Source: Acidimicrobiia bacterium (GTDB lineage: Bacteria > Actinomycetota > Acidimicrobiia > Spongiisociales > ZC4RG35). Taken from it: a stretch of DNA of 53,122 bases. The position numbers and the translations under genes are program-made. Of this stretch, positions 1 to 9,906 are shown one piece after another. The notes below the pieces were generated by a model. The model saw only the letters and a list, made by a program, of their open reading frames with translations. It was not told the DNA's origin and did no database searches. The DNA lies in assembly GCA_025928935.1 (NCBI GenBank), contig JAICNB010000012.1, forward strand, positions 1-53,122. The letters run 5' to 3'. Each line of letters starts with the position of its first letter. Position 1 is the first letter of the stretch.

Positions 1-858
<858 letters not shown>

Positions 859-862
<4 letters not shown>

Positions 863-2088
863 GATGTTGGGCCCTCCTCGCCCGGCACGGCGCCACCCGG
901 GAGCCCAAGCAGCATGTCGAGGAGCAGCTGAAGCTCTGGCGGGATGTCTGAGGCGCCGAACATCTCCTCCAGCATCTCCTGGAGGCCGGGCAGATCCTCG
1001 AGGCTCTCGGTCCCATCCATCCCGAAGAGCTCGTCGAGCAGGGGGAGCAAGTCCTCGAGACCGGGGACCAGCTGATCGAGGCCGCCTCCGAGCCCGCCCA
1101 GACCATCCTCGGGGGCAGGGACACTCGGGGCATCGACCCCACCGTTCGTCTCGACCTCCTCCATCAGGCTGGAGAAATCCTCGACCGGCACCGCGAAACC
1201 GACACCATCGTTGCCCCCCGACATGGAGGCGATTGCGGTGTTGATCCCGATGACCCTGGCCTCGGCGTCCGCCAGCGGGCCCCCGGAGTTGCCCGGGTTG
1301 ATCGGGGCATCGGTCTGGATCAGGCCGGTGAGGGTGCCCATGGGGGTCTCGAGCTCACGGTCGAGCCCGGAGATGATGCCGGCGGTGACCGACTGCTGGA
1401 ATCCGAAGGGGCTGCCCAGCGCGATGGCCGGCTCGCCGACCTCGACAGTTCCCGGTTCCGCGATCGTTGCCGCCACCAGGTCCGTGGCATCGGTCAGGGC
1501 GACGATGGCCAGGTCACGCTCGGGGACACGTGCCACCACCCTTCCGTCGAAGCTGCGGTCGTCGGCGGTTCGGACTGTCACCTCGTCGGAGAACGAGACG
1601 ACGTGATGGGCAGTCAGGACAAGGCCGGAGGTGTCGTAGATCACCCCCGAGCCGACCCCGCCGCCTTCCTCCAGGCCGCCAAGGATGTCGATGTGGACCA
1701 CGGCCGGGCCTAGCGCAGCGGCCACTGCCGCCGGGCTACCGGCCTCGGCTTCGGCGGCAGGCACGGTCGGAGTGGTCCCCGATGATTCCTGTCCCTGCTG
1801 CCACACCCAGGCGGCGAGACCGACCAACGCGAGCACCACGACGGCGAGGACATAGACGAATACGCGCAGACCGCTGCGCTGCTTCTTCTCGGGCTCGCCT
1901 GGCACCGGCGGAGCCACGGGCATCTCGTCGGTGGCCACGGCCGACTCAGGCGGAATCTGCGGCGGGATCACCTCACCAACTGGCGGCGAGGCGGGAAGAT
2001 CACGCCAGGATCGCTTTCGTGGGCGAAGCTTGGGCGGGCTGGGATCGAGCTGGGTCAAGACGGTCCTCCGATGGCTACCAAGGCGCAA
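859..2088 (-). CDS. Membrane-anchored HtrA-type trypsin-like serine protease without PDZ
   Basis: This is a 409-residue S1C (HtrA/DegP-like) serine protease, probably acting outside the membrane on damaged or signalling proteins. A basic, Pro-rich cytoplasmic tail (about 1-73) precedes one transmembrane helix (about 76-96). The protease domain spans roughly 115-320, with the triad visible as LTAHHVV (His about 162), RDLAIVAL (Asp about 192) and NPGNSGGPL (Ser about 268). No PDZ domain follows. The C-terminal 80 residues are instead an acidic, Leu-rich region (DLLPLLDELFGM, LQEMLEEMFG) likely to form amphipathic helices. The gene lies 27 bp after the sensor kinase and overlaps the MoxR start. 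The first in-frame ATG was taken; a shorter start is possible. Confidence 0.92.
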
Positions 2089-2115
2089 GATAGGAAATGC
2101 CCTTTAAAAGGCCCG

Positions 2116-3183
2116 TCAAGCCACGGAGGGAGAAAGCCACGGTCGGATCAAGGGATGGACCCGGTCAGGGGCCATCACGTCGCGGCGGTCGGCGCCGATC
2201 TGCAGTGGCAACCAGATTGCGAAGGTGCTGCCGGCTCCCTCCTCGGAGTCCAGGGTGATTACGCCACCCTGCGCCTCGGTGAGCTGTCGCGAGATCGTGA
2301 GACCGAGCCCGGCCCCACCCTTCCCGTTGGCTCGATGGCGGTCGTGCGAGCCCTGCCATCCCCGCTCGAACACCCGCGAATGGAGATGAGACGCCAGACC
2401 GGGTCCCTCGTCGGTCACTGCAAGCCACGCCCATGAGGCCGTCTCGCCCCAGTCGACCCGAACCGACGAGCCGGCCGGGGCCAGGCGGACCGCGTTGCTC
2501 AAGAAGTTCCCTATCGCGGTCTGCACCGCAGCCGGGTCGACCGAGGGGACGGTGCTGGGTGAGGAGCCTGTGATCGTCAACACGACCCCGTTGGCGAGAC
2601 CTGGGCCGGCGTGCTCCGCCACAGCCGCCTGTGCGATCTGGGCCAGGTCGGCCGGTCCATCTCCCTGCTCGACGGCCAGCCGACCATGCCCGGCCAGGTC
2701 GTCGACGGTCCTGGCCATGCGATCGACCGCCCGGCGGGCGGCGTCGATGTAACCGACCGCGCTCTGCTCCGGTATCTCGAGCGAGGCGAGCTCGAGGTTG
2801 GTCCCCATGACTGCCAATGGGGTTCGCAGCTCATGCACCACCTCCTGCAGCCGGTTCTGGCGATCGACTTCTGCGAAGGCGACCTCGGCCCTCGCCCCGG
2901 CCACGACACGCTTCACCTTCCCAGCCACCCACCAGGCGACCACCAGGGCCGGGATCAAGGCCAGAGCCGGCGCCAGGAGCCCCGAATCGATTAGACCGTC
3001 GGTTGCCGCCTCGTCCACCACCACCACCAGCGCCAGGTCATCCCCGACGCGGGCCAGGCCGGCATCGGAGGTGTCGCCTGGATCGCTGAGGAGGATGGCC
3101 AGACTCGCCACCATCACCACCCCGGCGAGCAGCACCGCAGGAGCAGCCAGCACGAAGGCGAGGAGCACTCGAGAGCGGGTCAT
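2116..3183 (-). CDS. Two-component sensor histidine kinase
   Basis: 355-residue membrane sensor kinase. Two transmembrane helices (about 7-33 and 68-88) bracket a short external loop of about 35 residues, so the sensed signal is either small or inside the membrane. The HisKA domain has the phospho-acceptor His at about 118 in VVHELRTPLAV. The ATPase domain follows with N-box GNFLSNAVRLAP, G1 VTDEGPGLAS and G2 GKGGAGLGLTIS. Its start codon overlaps the response-regulator stop by one base (TGATG), as expected for a cognate pair. Its position before HtrA and MoxR suggests an envelope-stress circuit. That role is inferred from context only. Confidence 0.94.
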   Translation of the reverse strand: MTRSRVLLAFVLAAPAVLLAGVVMVASLAILLSDPGDTSDAGLARVGDDLALVVVVDEAATDGLIDSGLLAPALALIPALVVAWWVAGKVKRVVAGARAEVAFAEVDRQNRLQEVVHELRTPLAVMGTNLELASLEIPEQSAVGYIDAARRAVDRMARTVDDLAGHGRLAVEQGDGPADLAQIAQAAVAEHAGPGLANGVVLTITGSSPSTVPSVDPAAVQTAIGNFLSNAVRLAPAGSSVRVDWGETASWAWLAVTDEGPGLASHLHSRVFERGWQGSHDRHRANGKGGAGLGLTISRQLTEAQGGVITLDSEEGAGSTFAIWLPLQIGADRRDVMAPDRVHPLIRPWLSPSVA

Positions 3184-3875
3184 CAGCTCGCCTCCAACAT
3201 GTATCCCCGGCCGGGAAGGGTGACGATGGGCGGGGCGGCGCCGGTGGCGGCGAGCTTCCGACGCAGATTGGACAGCGTCATGCGAACCGTGTTGGTGAAA
3301 GGATCGGCGTGCTCGTCCCAGACATGCTCGAGGAGGCGCTCGGCACTGTGCACCTCAGCCGGATGGAGGAGGAACCAGCGCAGCAGGGCGAACTCCTTCA
3401 CGGTGAGCGGCACCGGTTGCCCGTGGAACACCACTTCATGACGTGCGGTGTCCATCTCGATTCCGGCGAGGGAGATCATCGAGCTGCCGGTGGCCGTGTC
3501 CCGACGCAACAGGGCCCTGACACGGGCACTGAGCTCGCCGAGAGAGAACGGCTTGACGAGATAATCGTCGGCTCCCTCGTCCAGCCCCCGGATGCGGTCG
3601 TCGACACCACCCCGGGCGGTGAGCATGAGGATTTTCGGGCCACGGGCGAGGTCGTAGGCCTGCCTGGGATCGGCGAGGACACGCCGGCACACCTCGAGCC
3701 CGTCGCCGTCTGGGAGGTTCAGATCCAGGCAGACCAGGTCGTAGGGGTTCAGCTCGGACAAGTCCATCGCCGTTCGGGCGCCAGGAGCGATATCGACCGC
3801 ATAGCCATCACGTCGGAGGCTGTCGGCGATCGCCGCGGCGAGATCCTGCTCGTCTTCGACCACGAGGATGCGCAT
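3183..3875 (-). CDS. OmpR/PhoB-family response regulator
   Basis: 230-residue DNA-binding response regulator. The receiver domain (1-120) shows the acidic pocket in VVEDEQD, the phospho-acceptor Asp at about 51 in LVCLDLNLPDGDG, the switch Thr in LMLTARG and the conserved Lys in DYLVKPFS. The winged-helix output domain (about 135-230) ends with the wing motif TLPGRGYMLE. It is the first gene of the operon, so it probably autoregulates from the roughly 380-bp upstream region. No operator could be identified by eye. Confidence 0.95.
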   Translation of the reverse strand: MRILVVEDEQDLAAAIADSLRRDGYAVDIAPGARTAMDLSELNPYDLVCLDLNLPDGDGLEVCRRVLADPRQAYDLARGPKILMLTARGGVDDRIRGLDEGADDYLVKPFSLGELSARVRALLRRDTATGSSMISLAGIEMDTARHEVVFHGQPVPLTVKEFALLRWFLLHPAEVHSAERLLEHVWDEHADPFTNTVRMTLSNLRRKLAATGAAPPIVTLPGRGYMLEAS

Positions 3876-4254
3876 CAGGACCGCGCCTCCACGCCGCCGA
3901 CAGGGCCTGGAGGGCTGAGGATTGCTGGTGATGTGGAGGGAGTCATGACGCCGCCGCCGGGGAAGCCGCGGTTATGACGCCACGGACCAGTTCTGCGGTT
4001 CCCGATCTTGTCGACGAGGGTGTCTAGAGGGCATAAAGCTCGATGCGCCGCTGGTCAGATGATGGCCGCCTTCTCCTCGAATCCGCCGGCCCGTGCGAGA
4101 CGACAGTTCGAGTTCGAGCTCGATCTGATCCTCTACGGCCTCGACAGCGAGCTGCGGCGAGCCTGATCATTTAGATTCGAAATCGCGCCAATCGCCGGCC
4201 ACGCGAACCCACTGCTGGCTCGGTCGGAGCGCAGTGGTCTTCAAAAGGAGCAGC
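3876..4254. other. Intergenic region with a possible gene remnant
   Basis: This 379-bp stretch separates the minus-strand regulator operon from a plus-strand membrane-protein gene and must hold both promoters. No convincing -35/-10 pair was found by eye. The only coding-like signal is the short plus-strand frame listed separately at 4059-4166. The downstream gene has its Shine-Dalgarno (AAAAGGAG) at the right-hand edge. Confidence 0.4.
4059..4166 (+). pseudogene. Possible C-terminal tail of a TetR-type regulator (remnant)
   Basis: A short open frame encodes about 35 residues ending in RRQFEFELDLILYGLDSEL and a stop. Phrases of the type FEFGLDLILDGL are common at the very end of TetR/AcrR regulators. 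No DNA-binding domain precedes it in any frame, so this would be a decayed end of a lost gene. The match is from memory and short, so confidence is low. It could also be chance coding potential. Confidence 0.3.
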
Positions 4255-4671
4255 ATGAGACCCACCACCCCCCTTGCCGCGTTCGTTCTCTTCGCCATCG
4301 TCACCGTCGAATTCGGCGGCTGGTCGCTCCTCGGCCTTCTCACCAGCCAGGACAGTCTCTCCCCATTCCAGGAGCAGTTCTTCCGAGCCGGTCACGGCCA
4401 TGCCGGTGTGCTGCTCGTCCTGGCGCTGGTCTATCTGATGCTGATGGACCGAACCAGGTTCAGCGGCCGGGCCCAACTGCTGCTCAGCCTTACCCTCCTC
4501 GTCGGGATCCTGCTCCAGTCAGGAGGCTTCTTCCTGCATTTCGCCGTCGGTGAGGAAGGCCAAGCCTCGGCTGGGACCTGGATGACCCGATCGGGTGCGA
4601 TCTTCCTGGCGGTCGCTTTGATCACGCTCGGAATCGGGCTGCTCCGCTCCCGAGGCGATCAGACCGTCTGA
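4255..4671 (+). CDS. Small polytopic membrane protein, function unknown
   Basis: 138-residue protein with about four predicted transmembrane helices: AAFVLFAIVTVEF, VLLVLALVYLMLM, LLLSLTLLVGILL and GAIFLAVALITLGIGLL. Between the first two is the soluble stretch FRAGHGHAGV, whose two His residues lie near the membrane and could bind a metal or haem. The start at 4255 was chosen because AAAAGGAG lies 7 bp upstream; the ATG 21 bp earlier has no such site. It stands alone, tail-to-tail with the phosphate transport operon. I do not recognise the family. Confidence 0.8.
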   Translation: MRPTTPLAAFVLFAIVTVEFGGWSLLGLLTSQDSLSPFQEQFFRAGHGHAGVLLVLALVYLMLMDRTRFSGRAQLLLSLTLLVGILLQSGGFFLHFAVGEEGQASAGTWMTRSGAIFLAVALITLGIGLLRSRGDQTV

Positions 4672-4681
4672 TCGGTCTGCG

Positions 4682-4867
4682 TCAGAGGTGGCCGTTCCTT
4701 CTGGCGTGACGGCTCGCAGACAGGCTGGCCAGCGCGAAGGCAAGAGCGAAGACCAGATAGATGACGGCCACCGCCAGGGTCAGCCAGCGGTACTGCGGGA
4801 CCAACGGCTGGACCAGGGCGACGACGAGTGCTGCCACCAGGAAGAAATACACCCTGCGGTCGGTCAT
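4682..4867 (-). CDS. Small membrane protein co-translated with PiT permease
   Basis: 61-residue protein with two predicted membrane helices (YFFLVAALVVALVQPLV and WLTLAVAVIYLVFALAFALA) and a short basic tail rich in Arg and His. Its ATG overlaps the stop of the PiT gene (ATGA), so the two are translationally coupled. This suggests an accessory subunit or stabiliser of the transporter. No family was recognised. Confidence 0.75.
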   Translation of the reverse strand: MTDRRVYFFLVAALVVALVQPLVPQYRWLTLAVAVIYLVFALAFALASLSASRHARRNGHL

Positions 4868-5856
4868 TCGAACGCCCCCACTATCAGAGAGATGAGTCCC
4901 GCGATCAGGGCAGCGCCCGGGATGGTGAAGACCCACGCCCAGACCACCCGGCCCGCCACCCTCCATCGCACGGCGGTGAGCCGTCGCGCCGCGCCGACTC
5001 CGACGATCGCGCCGGTGATGGTATGGGTGGTCGACACCGGTATGCCCTGAGCGGATGTGAAGAAGAGGGTGGCGGCCGCCGCGGTCTCCGCTGCCACCCC
5101 ACCCGAGGGCTGCAGCTTGGTGAGCTTGAACCCCATGGTCTTGACGATCCTCCAACCACCGACGAGTGTGCCCAGGCCGATGGCGGTGTGGGCGGACAGC
5201 ACCACCCAGAGTGGCACTTCGGCGTCGGGGGGAAGCGTCCCGGCAGCGATCAACACGGCGAGGATGATGCCCATGGTCTTCTGGGCGTCGTTGCCGCCAT
5301 GCCCGAGGCTGAATGCCGCGGCCGATGCGAGCTGGCCGCGGCGGAACCCCCGGTTCAGCTTGTCGACATCGCGGCTGCGATGAAAGACCCATTGGATAAC
5401 CACCGTGAGTAGCAGACCGAGAGCGAGGCCGATCAGGGGTGAGAGCACGATGAAGGCGCCGATCGTCCTCAGCCCCTCCGAGATCAACACATCGAGACCA
5501 TTTCGGGCGACCGCAGCACCGGCTATCCCGCCGACCAATGCATGTGACGAGCTGGTGGGAAGACCCAGCCAGAACGTGAGCAGGTTCCAGGCGATCGCCC
5601 CCACCAGCCCGGCGAAGATCACCCCGACCGTGAGGGCGCTCTGCATCACGACGTCCTTGGCGATGGTGTTGGCGACGTGGGTGCTGAAAACGAGGAAGGC
5701 GACGAAGTTGAAGAACGCCGCCCAGATCACGGCATATCGGGGCGAGAGCACCCGGGTCGAGACCACGGTGGCGATCGAGTTGGCGGCGTCGTGAAATCCG
5801 TTGGTGAAGTCGAATGCCAGCGCAAGCAGGATCACGACGATCGCGCCGAGCTCCAC
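4864..5856 (-). CDS. PiT-family inorganic phosphate permease
   Basis: 330-residue low-affinity phosphate (metal-phosphate) symporter of the inner membrane. Both PiT signature repeats are present. The N-terminal one reads FTNGFHDAANSIATVVSTRV followed by GLPTSSSHALVGG, and the C-terminal one reads GHGGNDAQKTMGI followed by GIPVSTTHTITGAIVG. About ten membrane helices can be followed. It sits 12 bp after a DUF47 gene and overlaps a small membrane-protein gene, the usual DUF47-PiT pairing. The symbol is left blank because the substrate cation is not determined. Confidence 0.95.
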   Translation of the reverse strand: MELGAIVVILLALAFDFTNGFHDAANSIATVVSTRVLSPRYAVIWAAFFNFVAFLVFSTHVANTIAKDVVMQSALTVGVIFAGLVGAIAWNLLTFWLGLPTSSSHALVGGIAGAAVARNGLDVLISEGLRTIGAFIVLSPLIGLALGLLLTVVIQWVFHRSRDVDKLNRGFRRGQLASAAAFSLGHGGNDAQKTMGIILAVLIAAGTLPPDAEVPLWVVLSAHTAIGLGTLVGGWRIVKTMGFKLTKLQPSGGVAAETAAAATLFFTSAQGIPVSTTHTITGAIVGVGAARRLTAVRWRVAGRVVWAWVFTIPGAALIAGLISLIVGAFE

Positions 5857-5868
5857 GATTTGCCTGCT

Positions 5869-6486
5869 CTACGCCTGCTTGACGACGATCGTGGTGACGA
5901 TGTTGGTCATGTCCTCGATTCGGTCCTGCACCGCCTCCAGCGACTCGACGATGTCCTTCCACCGAATCACATCGATCGGGCCCATCTCGCCCGAGAAGAG
6001 CCGGGCCACCGCCCTCCGGTAGATCCGGTTGCCCTCACTCTCCATCTCTCCGATCCCGGTGATGATGGGGCGCAGCCCGCGCATGTCCTCGAATCGATCG
6101 AACAGCTCGACGACTTGGTCTGACATCCGATCGAGCACGTCGACCTGCTCCACCACCTCCGGGATGAGCTCTGTGATGTTGGTCAGCACCACCATCTCGG
6201 ACACGTGATAGATGTCGTCGACCACGTCGTCGATGCCCTGGGCGAGCCGCTGGATGTCCTCGGGGTCGAACGGTGTCACGAAGGTGGTGTCTAGACGGGT
6301 GAGGATGCGCGCGGTGAGCTCGTCGCCGACCCTCTCGACGTCTTTCACCGAAGCGTGAAGCTCCGCGGCCCGAGAGGTATCGGCGAGAACGTCCTTCAGC
6401 CGTTCGACACAGGTGGCCAGATTCTGCGCTGCCAGCGAGAAGTCGTCGTAGAACTCTCGGGTGGAGGGGACGATCCTGAACTTCAT
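5869..6486 (-). CDS. DUF47 / PhoU-like phosphate transport regulator
   Basis: 205-residue all-helical cytoplasmic protein of the DUF47 (YkaA/PhoU-like) family, which accompanies PiT transporters and is thought to modulate them. It shows the conserved pattern FYDDFSLAAQNL near the start, VKDVERVGDELTARILTRL, FDPEDIQRLAQGIDDVVDDIY and, at the C-terminus, RWKDIVESLEAVQDRIEDM with the final VTTIVVKQA. It is the first gene of the three-gene phosphate operon. The length is normal for the family. Confidence 0.93.
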   Translation of the reverse strand: MKFRIVPSTREFYDDFSLAAQNLATCVERLKDVLADTSRAAELHASVKDVERVGDELTARILTRLDTTFVTPFDPEDIQRLAQGIDDVVDDIYHVSEMVVLTNITELIPEVVEQVDVLDRMSDQVVELFDRFEDMRGLRPIITGIGEMESEGNRIYRRAVARLFSGEMGPIDVIRWKDIVESLEAVQDRIEDMTNIVTTIVVKQA

Positions 6487-6567
6487 CGGAGGCTGGCACG
6501 CTAGTTGTGGCGGGCCTGTTGCGCCTAGTTGGCCGGAGCGTCACCGGAACCGACCCGGTTGGAGGTG

Positions 6568-7968
6568 TCACGCAGGTGCGAACGCAGCGGTGAAGTGCCT
6601 CAGCCAGGGGGCCTGCTCGACCATCCTCAATCCGGTCAGCTCATCTGCCCTGGCAACGACGGCACTGATCACCTCACCCACGTAGTCGATGTGACTCTGC
6701 GTGTAGGTGCGACGCGGGATGGCGAGGCGGACGAGCTCCATCGGGGCCGGGATCTCCGTCCCGTCGGGTTGAGGCTTGCCGAACATCACCGAGCCGATCT
6801 CGACCCCGTGCACCCCGCCCTCGACGTACAGGGCGCATGCCAGCGCCTGGGCCGGGTATCTCGCCGGGGGGACATGGGGTAGGAACCTGACCGCGTCCAG
6901 ATAGACGGCGTGACCCCCGGGCGGGCGCACTGTGGGCATGCCCGCCTCCTCGGCCAGATCGGCCAGATACGCCGTGGACCTGATCCGATAACGGAGATAA
7001 TCCTCGTCCAGCGCCTCCCACAGCCCCTGTGCAACGGCTTCGAGGTCATACCCCGCCATTCCCCCGTATGTGGGGAAGCCCTCGGTCAGGATCAGGAGGT
7101 TGCGTGACTTCAGGGCGAGGTCTGGATCCCTGACCGCCAGGAACCCTCCGATGTTGGACATCCCGTCCTTCTTGGCAGACATCGTCGCCCCGTCGGCCAG
7201 GGCAAACATCTCTCTTGCTATCTCGAGCGGGGAGGCATCTTCGTAGCCCTGCTCTCGCTCCCTTATGAACCATGAGTTCTCTGCAAAGCGGCAGGCATCG
7301 AGCACCAGGGGGATGCTGTGCCGGTCGCACACCTGACGGACGTCTCTGAGGTTGGCCAGCGACACCGGCTGTCCCCCACCGGAGTTGTTAGTCACGGTCA
7401 CCATCACGAGTGGGATCCGGTCCGCACCGACCTCCGAGATCGTCTCCTCCAGCGCGGCGACGTCCATGTTCCCCTTGAACGGATGCTCCGATTGGGTATC
7501 CCGCCCTTCGGCGATGACCAGGTCGCGGGCCTCGGCTCCCTGATATTCCACGTTGGCCCGTGTGGTGTCGAAATGGGTGTTGGAGGGCACGATGTCGCCT
7601 TCCCGCACCGTCACCGAGAACAGGATCCTCTCCGCGGCACGGCCCTGATGTGTCGGTATGACCTCCGGGAAACCGGTGATCGAGCTCACCGTGTCCCGAA
7701 ATCGCTGATACGACCGGCTTCCGGCATAGGACTCGTCCCCTTGCATCATCCCCGCCCACTGACGGGTGGAGAGGGCCCCCGTCCCCGAATCGGTGAGGAG
7801 GTCGATCGTCACGTCGCTTGCCTGGAGGGAGAAGAGGTTGAATCGCGCCCGTTCCAACACCACCTCTCGCTGTTCCCGGGTCGTGAGGGCGATGGGCTCG
7901 ACGGAGTGGATGCGGAACGGCTCGATGATGGTCCGAAAGCGCGGCTCCCCCGAGAGGCCTTCCCTCAT
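6568..7968 (-). CDS. tnaA: Tryptophanase (PLP-dependent beta-eliminating lyase)
   Basis: 466-residue fold-type I PLP enzyme that would split L-tryptophan to indole, pyruvate and ammonia in the cytosol. The PLP lysine lies in MSAKKDGMSNIGG, followed by EGFPTYGGMAG. Two positions that separate tryptophanase from tyrosine phenol-lyase can be read. VEIGS has Ile where phenol-lyases have the substrate-binding Arg (MERG). The C-terminal LRHFTA has the His found in tryptophanases where phenol-lyases have Phe. The ATG overlaps the stop of the preceding membrane-protein gene (ATGA), making this the last cistron of the molybdoenzyme operon. Activity on S-alkyl-cysteines or related amino acids is a family side reaction and cannot be excluded. 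Confidence 0.92.
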   Translation of the reverse strand: MREGLSGEPRFRTIIEPFRIHSVEPIALTTREQREVVLERARFNLFSLQASDVTIDLLTDSGTGALSTRQWAGMMQGDESYAGSRSYQRFRDTVSSITGFPEVIPTHQGRAAERILFSVTVREGDIVPSNTHFDTTRANVEYQGAEARDLVIAEGRDTQSEHPFKGNMDVAALEETISEVGADRIPLVMVTVTNNSGGGQPVSLANLRDVRQVCDRHSIPLVLDACRFAENSWFIREREQGYEDASPLEIAREMFALADGATMSAKKDGMSNIGGFLAVRDPDLALKSRNLLILTEGFPTYGGMAGYDLEAVAQGLWEALDEDYLRYRIRSTAYLADLAEEAGMPTVRPPGGHAVYLDAVRFLPHVPPARYPAQALACALYVEGGVHGVEIGSVMFGKPQPDGTEIPAPMELVRLAIPRRTYTQSHIDYVGEVISAVVARADELTGLRMVEQAPWLRHFTAAFAPA

Positions 7969-8924
7969 GCGGAGGTGCCGGCCATCGGCCTGGCGATCTC
8001 GTTGCCGGGGACCACCTCGACCGGTTGGCTGTCTTGCACGGCCTCCTCGTCCAGGGACATGCCGATCAGCAGGATCCCGGCGACGACCAGCCCCGTTTGA
8101 TAAGTGCTGATGACCCCCAGACCCCCGGCGAGCATCAGAAAGAGGCCAATCGCTCTCAGCCAATCTCGGGTGGCGAAGGACGACCACAGGGTGGTCACCA
8201 TCGCGCCAAGGGCGAGGGCATAGGCGACTCCCGAGAGCCATCCAGGGACACCCAGATTCCACAACACGAGTATCGACAGGGTGGAGCCGCCTGTGACCAG
8301 GGCACCGACGCCAAGAGTGGCCGCGGCCAGACCGGCAAAGACGGCCGGGGGCCTCGGAGTCATGTCGAGGAGGAGGGGCGTGGTCACCCCGGCCAATATC
8401 AACGAGATCTCGGCCACGAGGACGAGGGTGTCGACCTGCCGGCCCGACAAGCCGCCCCCCGAGCCCTGAGCCAACACGGAGACACCTGCTGCGAATGAGC
8501 CGAGTGTGAACAACGCGATCGGGAGGGTGCGCGGGCCCCGCCACGAGGCCGCGGTGACGATGACCACTGTCGCCAGCGATGACCAGCCCAGGATCTCCGA
8601 CGTCAGGAGACCGGCTCGGCCGGCTCCCGCCACCACCAGGAACAGGGCCGTGGCCGCACCCGACAGCCGGCCCCGGGTGTCCCTTTGTCGGAGCCCTCTG
8701 TAGGCGAGGACGGCCAGAATGGCCACCAAAGAGACGGTGGCGAGGAAGTAGCCCCACCGCCCCACTTCGGCCAACGCCGTGATCGGCGTCTCAAATCGGC
8801 CCAAGCCGGGAATGTGGACCAGGGTGCGGGTGGCGGTGCGCAGGAACAAGAGCTCGGCGACGACCCACGCTCCGAGCAGGACGGGGAGGCCGCCAAGCGG
8901 CATCGGGTCAGCTCTCTTCGACAT
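7965..8924 (-). CDS. Polytopic membrane protein of the molybdoenzyme operon
   Basis: 319-residue integral membrane protein with about nine or ten hydrophobic helices and no large soluble domain (for example WGYFLATVSLVAILAVLAY, SILVLWNLGVPGWLSGVAYALALG). A few His and Arg residues near helix ends could serve haem or quinone binding, but no NarI-like bis-His pattern is clear. It lies between the haem b subunit gene and tryptophanase. A quinol-linked membrane anchor for the molybdoenzyme is the natural guess, but this is inference. The start is uncertain: ATG 8924 is used (overlap of 17 bp with the upstream gene); ATG 8903, with GAGAG upstream, is an alternative. Confidence 0.75.
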   Translation of the reverse strand: MSKRADPMPLGGLPVLLGAWVVAELLFLRTATRTLVHIPGLGRFETPITALAEVGRWGYFLATVSLVAILAVLAYRGLRQRDTRGRLSGAATALFLVVAGAGRAGLLTSEILGWSSLATVVIVTAASWRGPRTLPIALFTLGSFAAGVSVLAQGSGGGLSGRQVDTLVLVAEISLILAGVTTPLLLDMTPRPPAVFAGLAAATLGVGALVTGGSTLSILVLWNLGVPGWLSGVAYALALGAMVTTLWSSFATRDWLRAIGLFLMLAGGLGVISTYQTGLVVAGILLIGMSLDEEAVQDSQPVEVVPGNEIARPMAGTSA

Positions 8925-9906
8925 CAGGCCCATCCGGCCGTCGACGGAGGTAGAACCAAACTGCGCCGGCGACGATGACGACAAGGGCGATGAAACCGAT
9001 GCTGTACGCCAGCATCGGGCTGGGCGGGGTGTAGGCAGGCCAGTCACCCGTCGCCGCCACGCCGCGACGCGGGGGATCTTCGGGGGTGATGGCCAGCCGG
9101 GTGAACGCCGAGACAGACTTGATGCCATCCCGCTCTTGCCGGCTTCCGTCCCAGACGGCGAATGCAACATCGATGGGCTGGTCGGGGCTGAATGCGGGCT
9201 GGAGCTCCCCTGCCGGCTCGAACGGTCTGGAATAGACCACCATCCAACGACCGTCCGAGTAGACCCCCTGTCCCCGGAGGGCATCGGAATCGGATGAAGT
9301 CAGGGTGCCGAAACCGCCGGCCACAAGATTGTGCACCGGGGACCTGACCTCCTGAGAAAGTGGGTTCCCCGCCGCCCTCGCGGTCAGATGGAGGTCGTCT
9401 GTCTGCGGGTATAGATCGACATAGCCGTTGGGAGGCAGGCCCGGTAGCTCCCCCTGCTGATCGCTCCGCCACTGCCAGATGTTGACCGCCTGGTCGGCGA
9501 GCCCCATGCAGATGAACGGCACCTCGCTCCCCGCCTCGGCGGGATACTGGATCGCGGCGGCATCGGTGAAGGCCTCTGATCGGTCGGAGAAATAGTCCGG
9601 GGTGAAGTCGGACCACTCGAGCATCACGAACAACTGGTCCTCCCAATGGACCGCGCGGATCCCCACCCGCTCGACAGCGCCACCACCCATGGGTGGTGTT
9701 ATCTGTTGGGCCGTGGTCGGGACGAACACGGGGAGGATCGACTGCCACTCGGGAGCGGATCCGTCCAGCCCGGGATCCTCGGACACACGCCATGCGCCGA
9801 TGGTCAGGGTCTGTGCCTGCGCCGGATTGGCTTCGGTTACGCGGAGCATGACCGCAACGACCACCAAGACCATGAGCACCCCGAGCTTGGGCAGCGCACG
9901 CCTCAT
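8908..9906 (-). CDS. Haem b gamma subunit of type II DMSO-reductase-family enzyme (EbdC/DdhC/NxrC-like)
   Basis: 332-residue exported protein with a signal sequence (GVLMVLVVVAVMLRV ... NPAQAQ), a beta-rich haem-binding domain of the ethylbenzene-dehydrogenase gamma type, and a C-terminal membrane helix (about 300-322, MLAYSIGFIALVVIVAGAVW) followed by a basic stop-transfer. Typical segments are VHWEDQLFVMLEWSDFTPD, AAAIQYPAEAGSEVPFICMG (Met is a candidate haem ligand) and GRWMVVYSRPF. The anchor means the complex is held at the outer face of the membrane, unlike the soluble periplasmic EbdC or DdhC. The gene overlaps the chaperone stop by ATGA. Confidence 0.85.
   Translation of the reverse strand: MRRALPKLGVLMVLVVVAVMLRVTEANPAQAQTLTIGAWRVSEDPGLDGSAPEWQSILPVFVPTTAQQITPPMGGGAVERVGIRAVHWEDQLFVMLEWSDFTPDYFSDRSEAFTDAAAIQYPAEAGSEVPFICMGLADQAVNIWQWRSDQQGELPGLPPNGYVDLYPQTDDLHLTARAAGNPLSQEVRSPVHNLVAGGFGTLTSSDSDALRGQGVYSDGRWMVVYSRPFEPAGELQPAFSPDQPIDVAFAVWDGSRQERDGIKSVSAFTRLAITPEDPPRRGVAATGDWPAYTPPSPMLAYSIGFIALVVIVAGAVWFYLRRRPDGPDVEES

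Noticed and set aside
6568-8757. Tryptophanase with a 263-residue N-terminal extension
   Set aside because: The extension is a shifted frame of the membrane-protein gene; the true start at 7968 overlaps that gene's stop.
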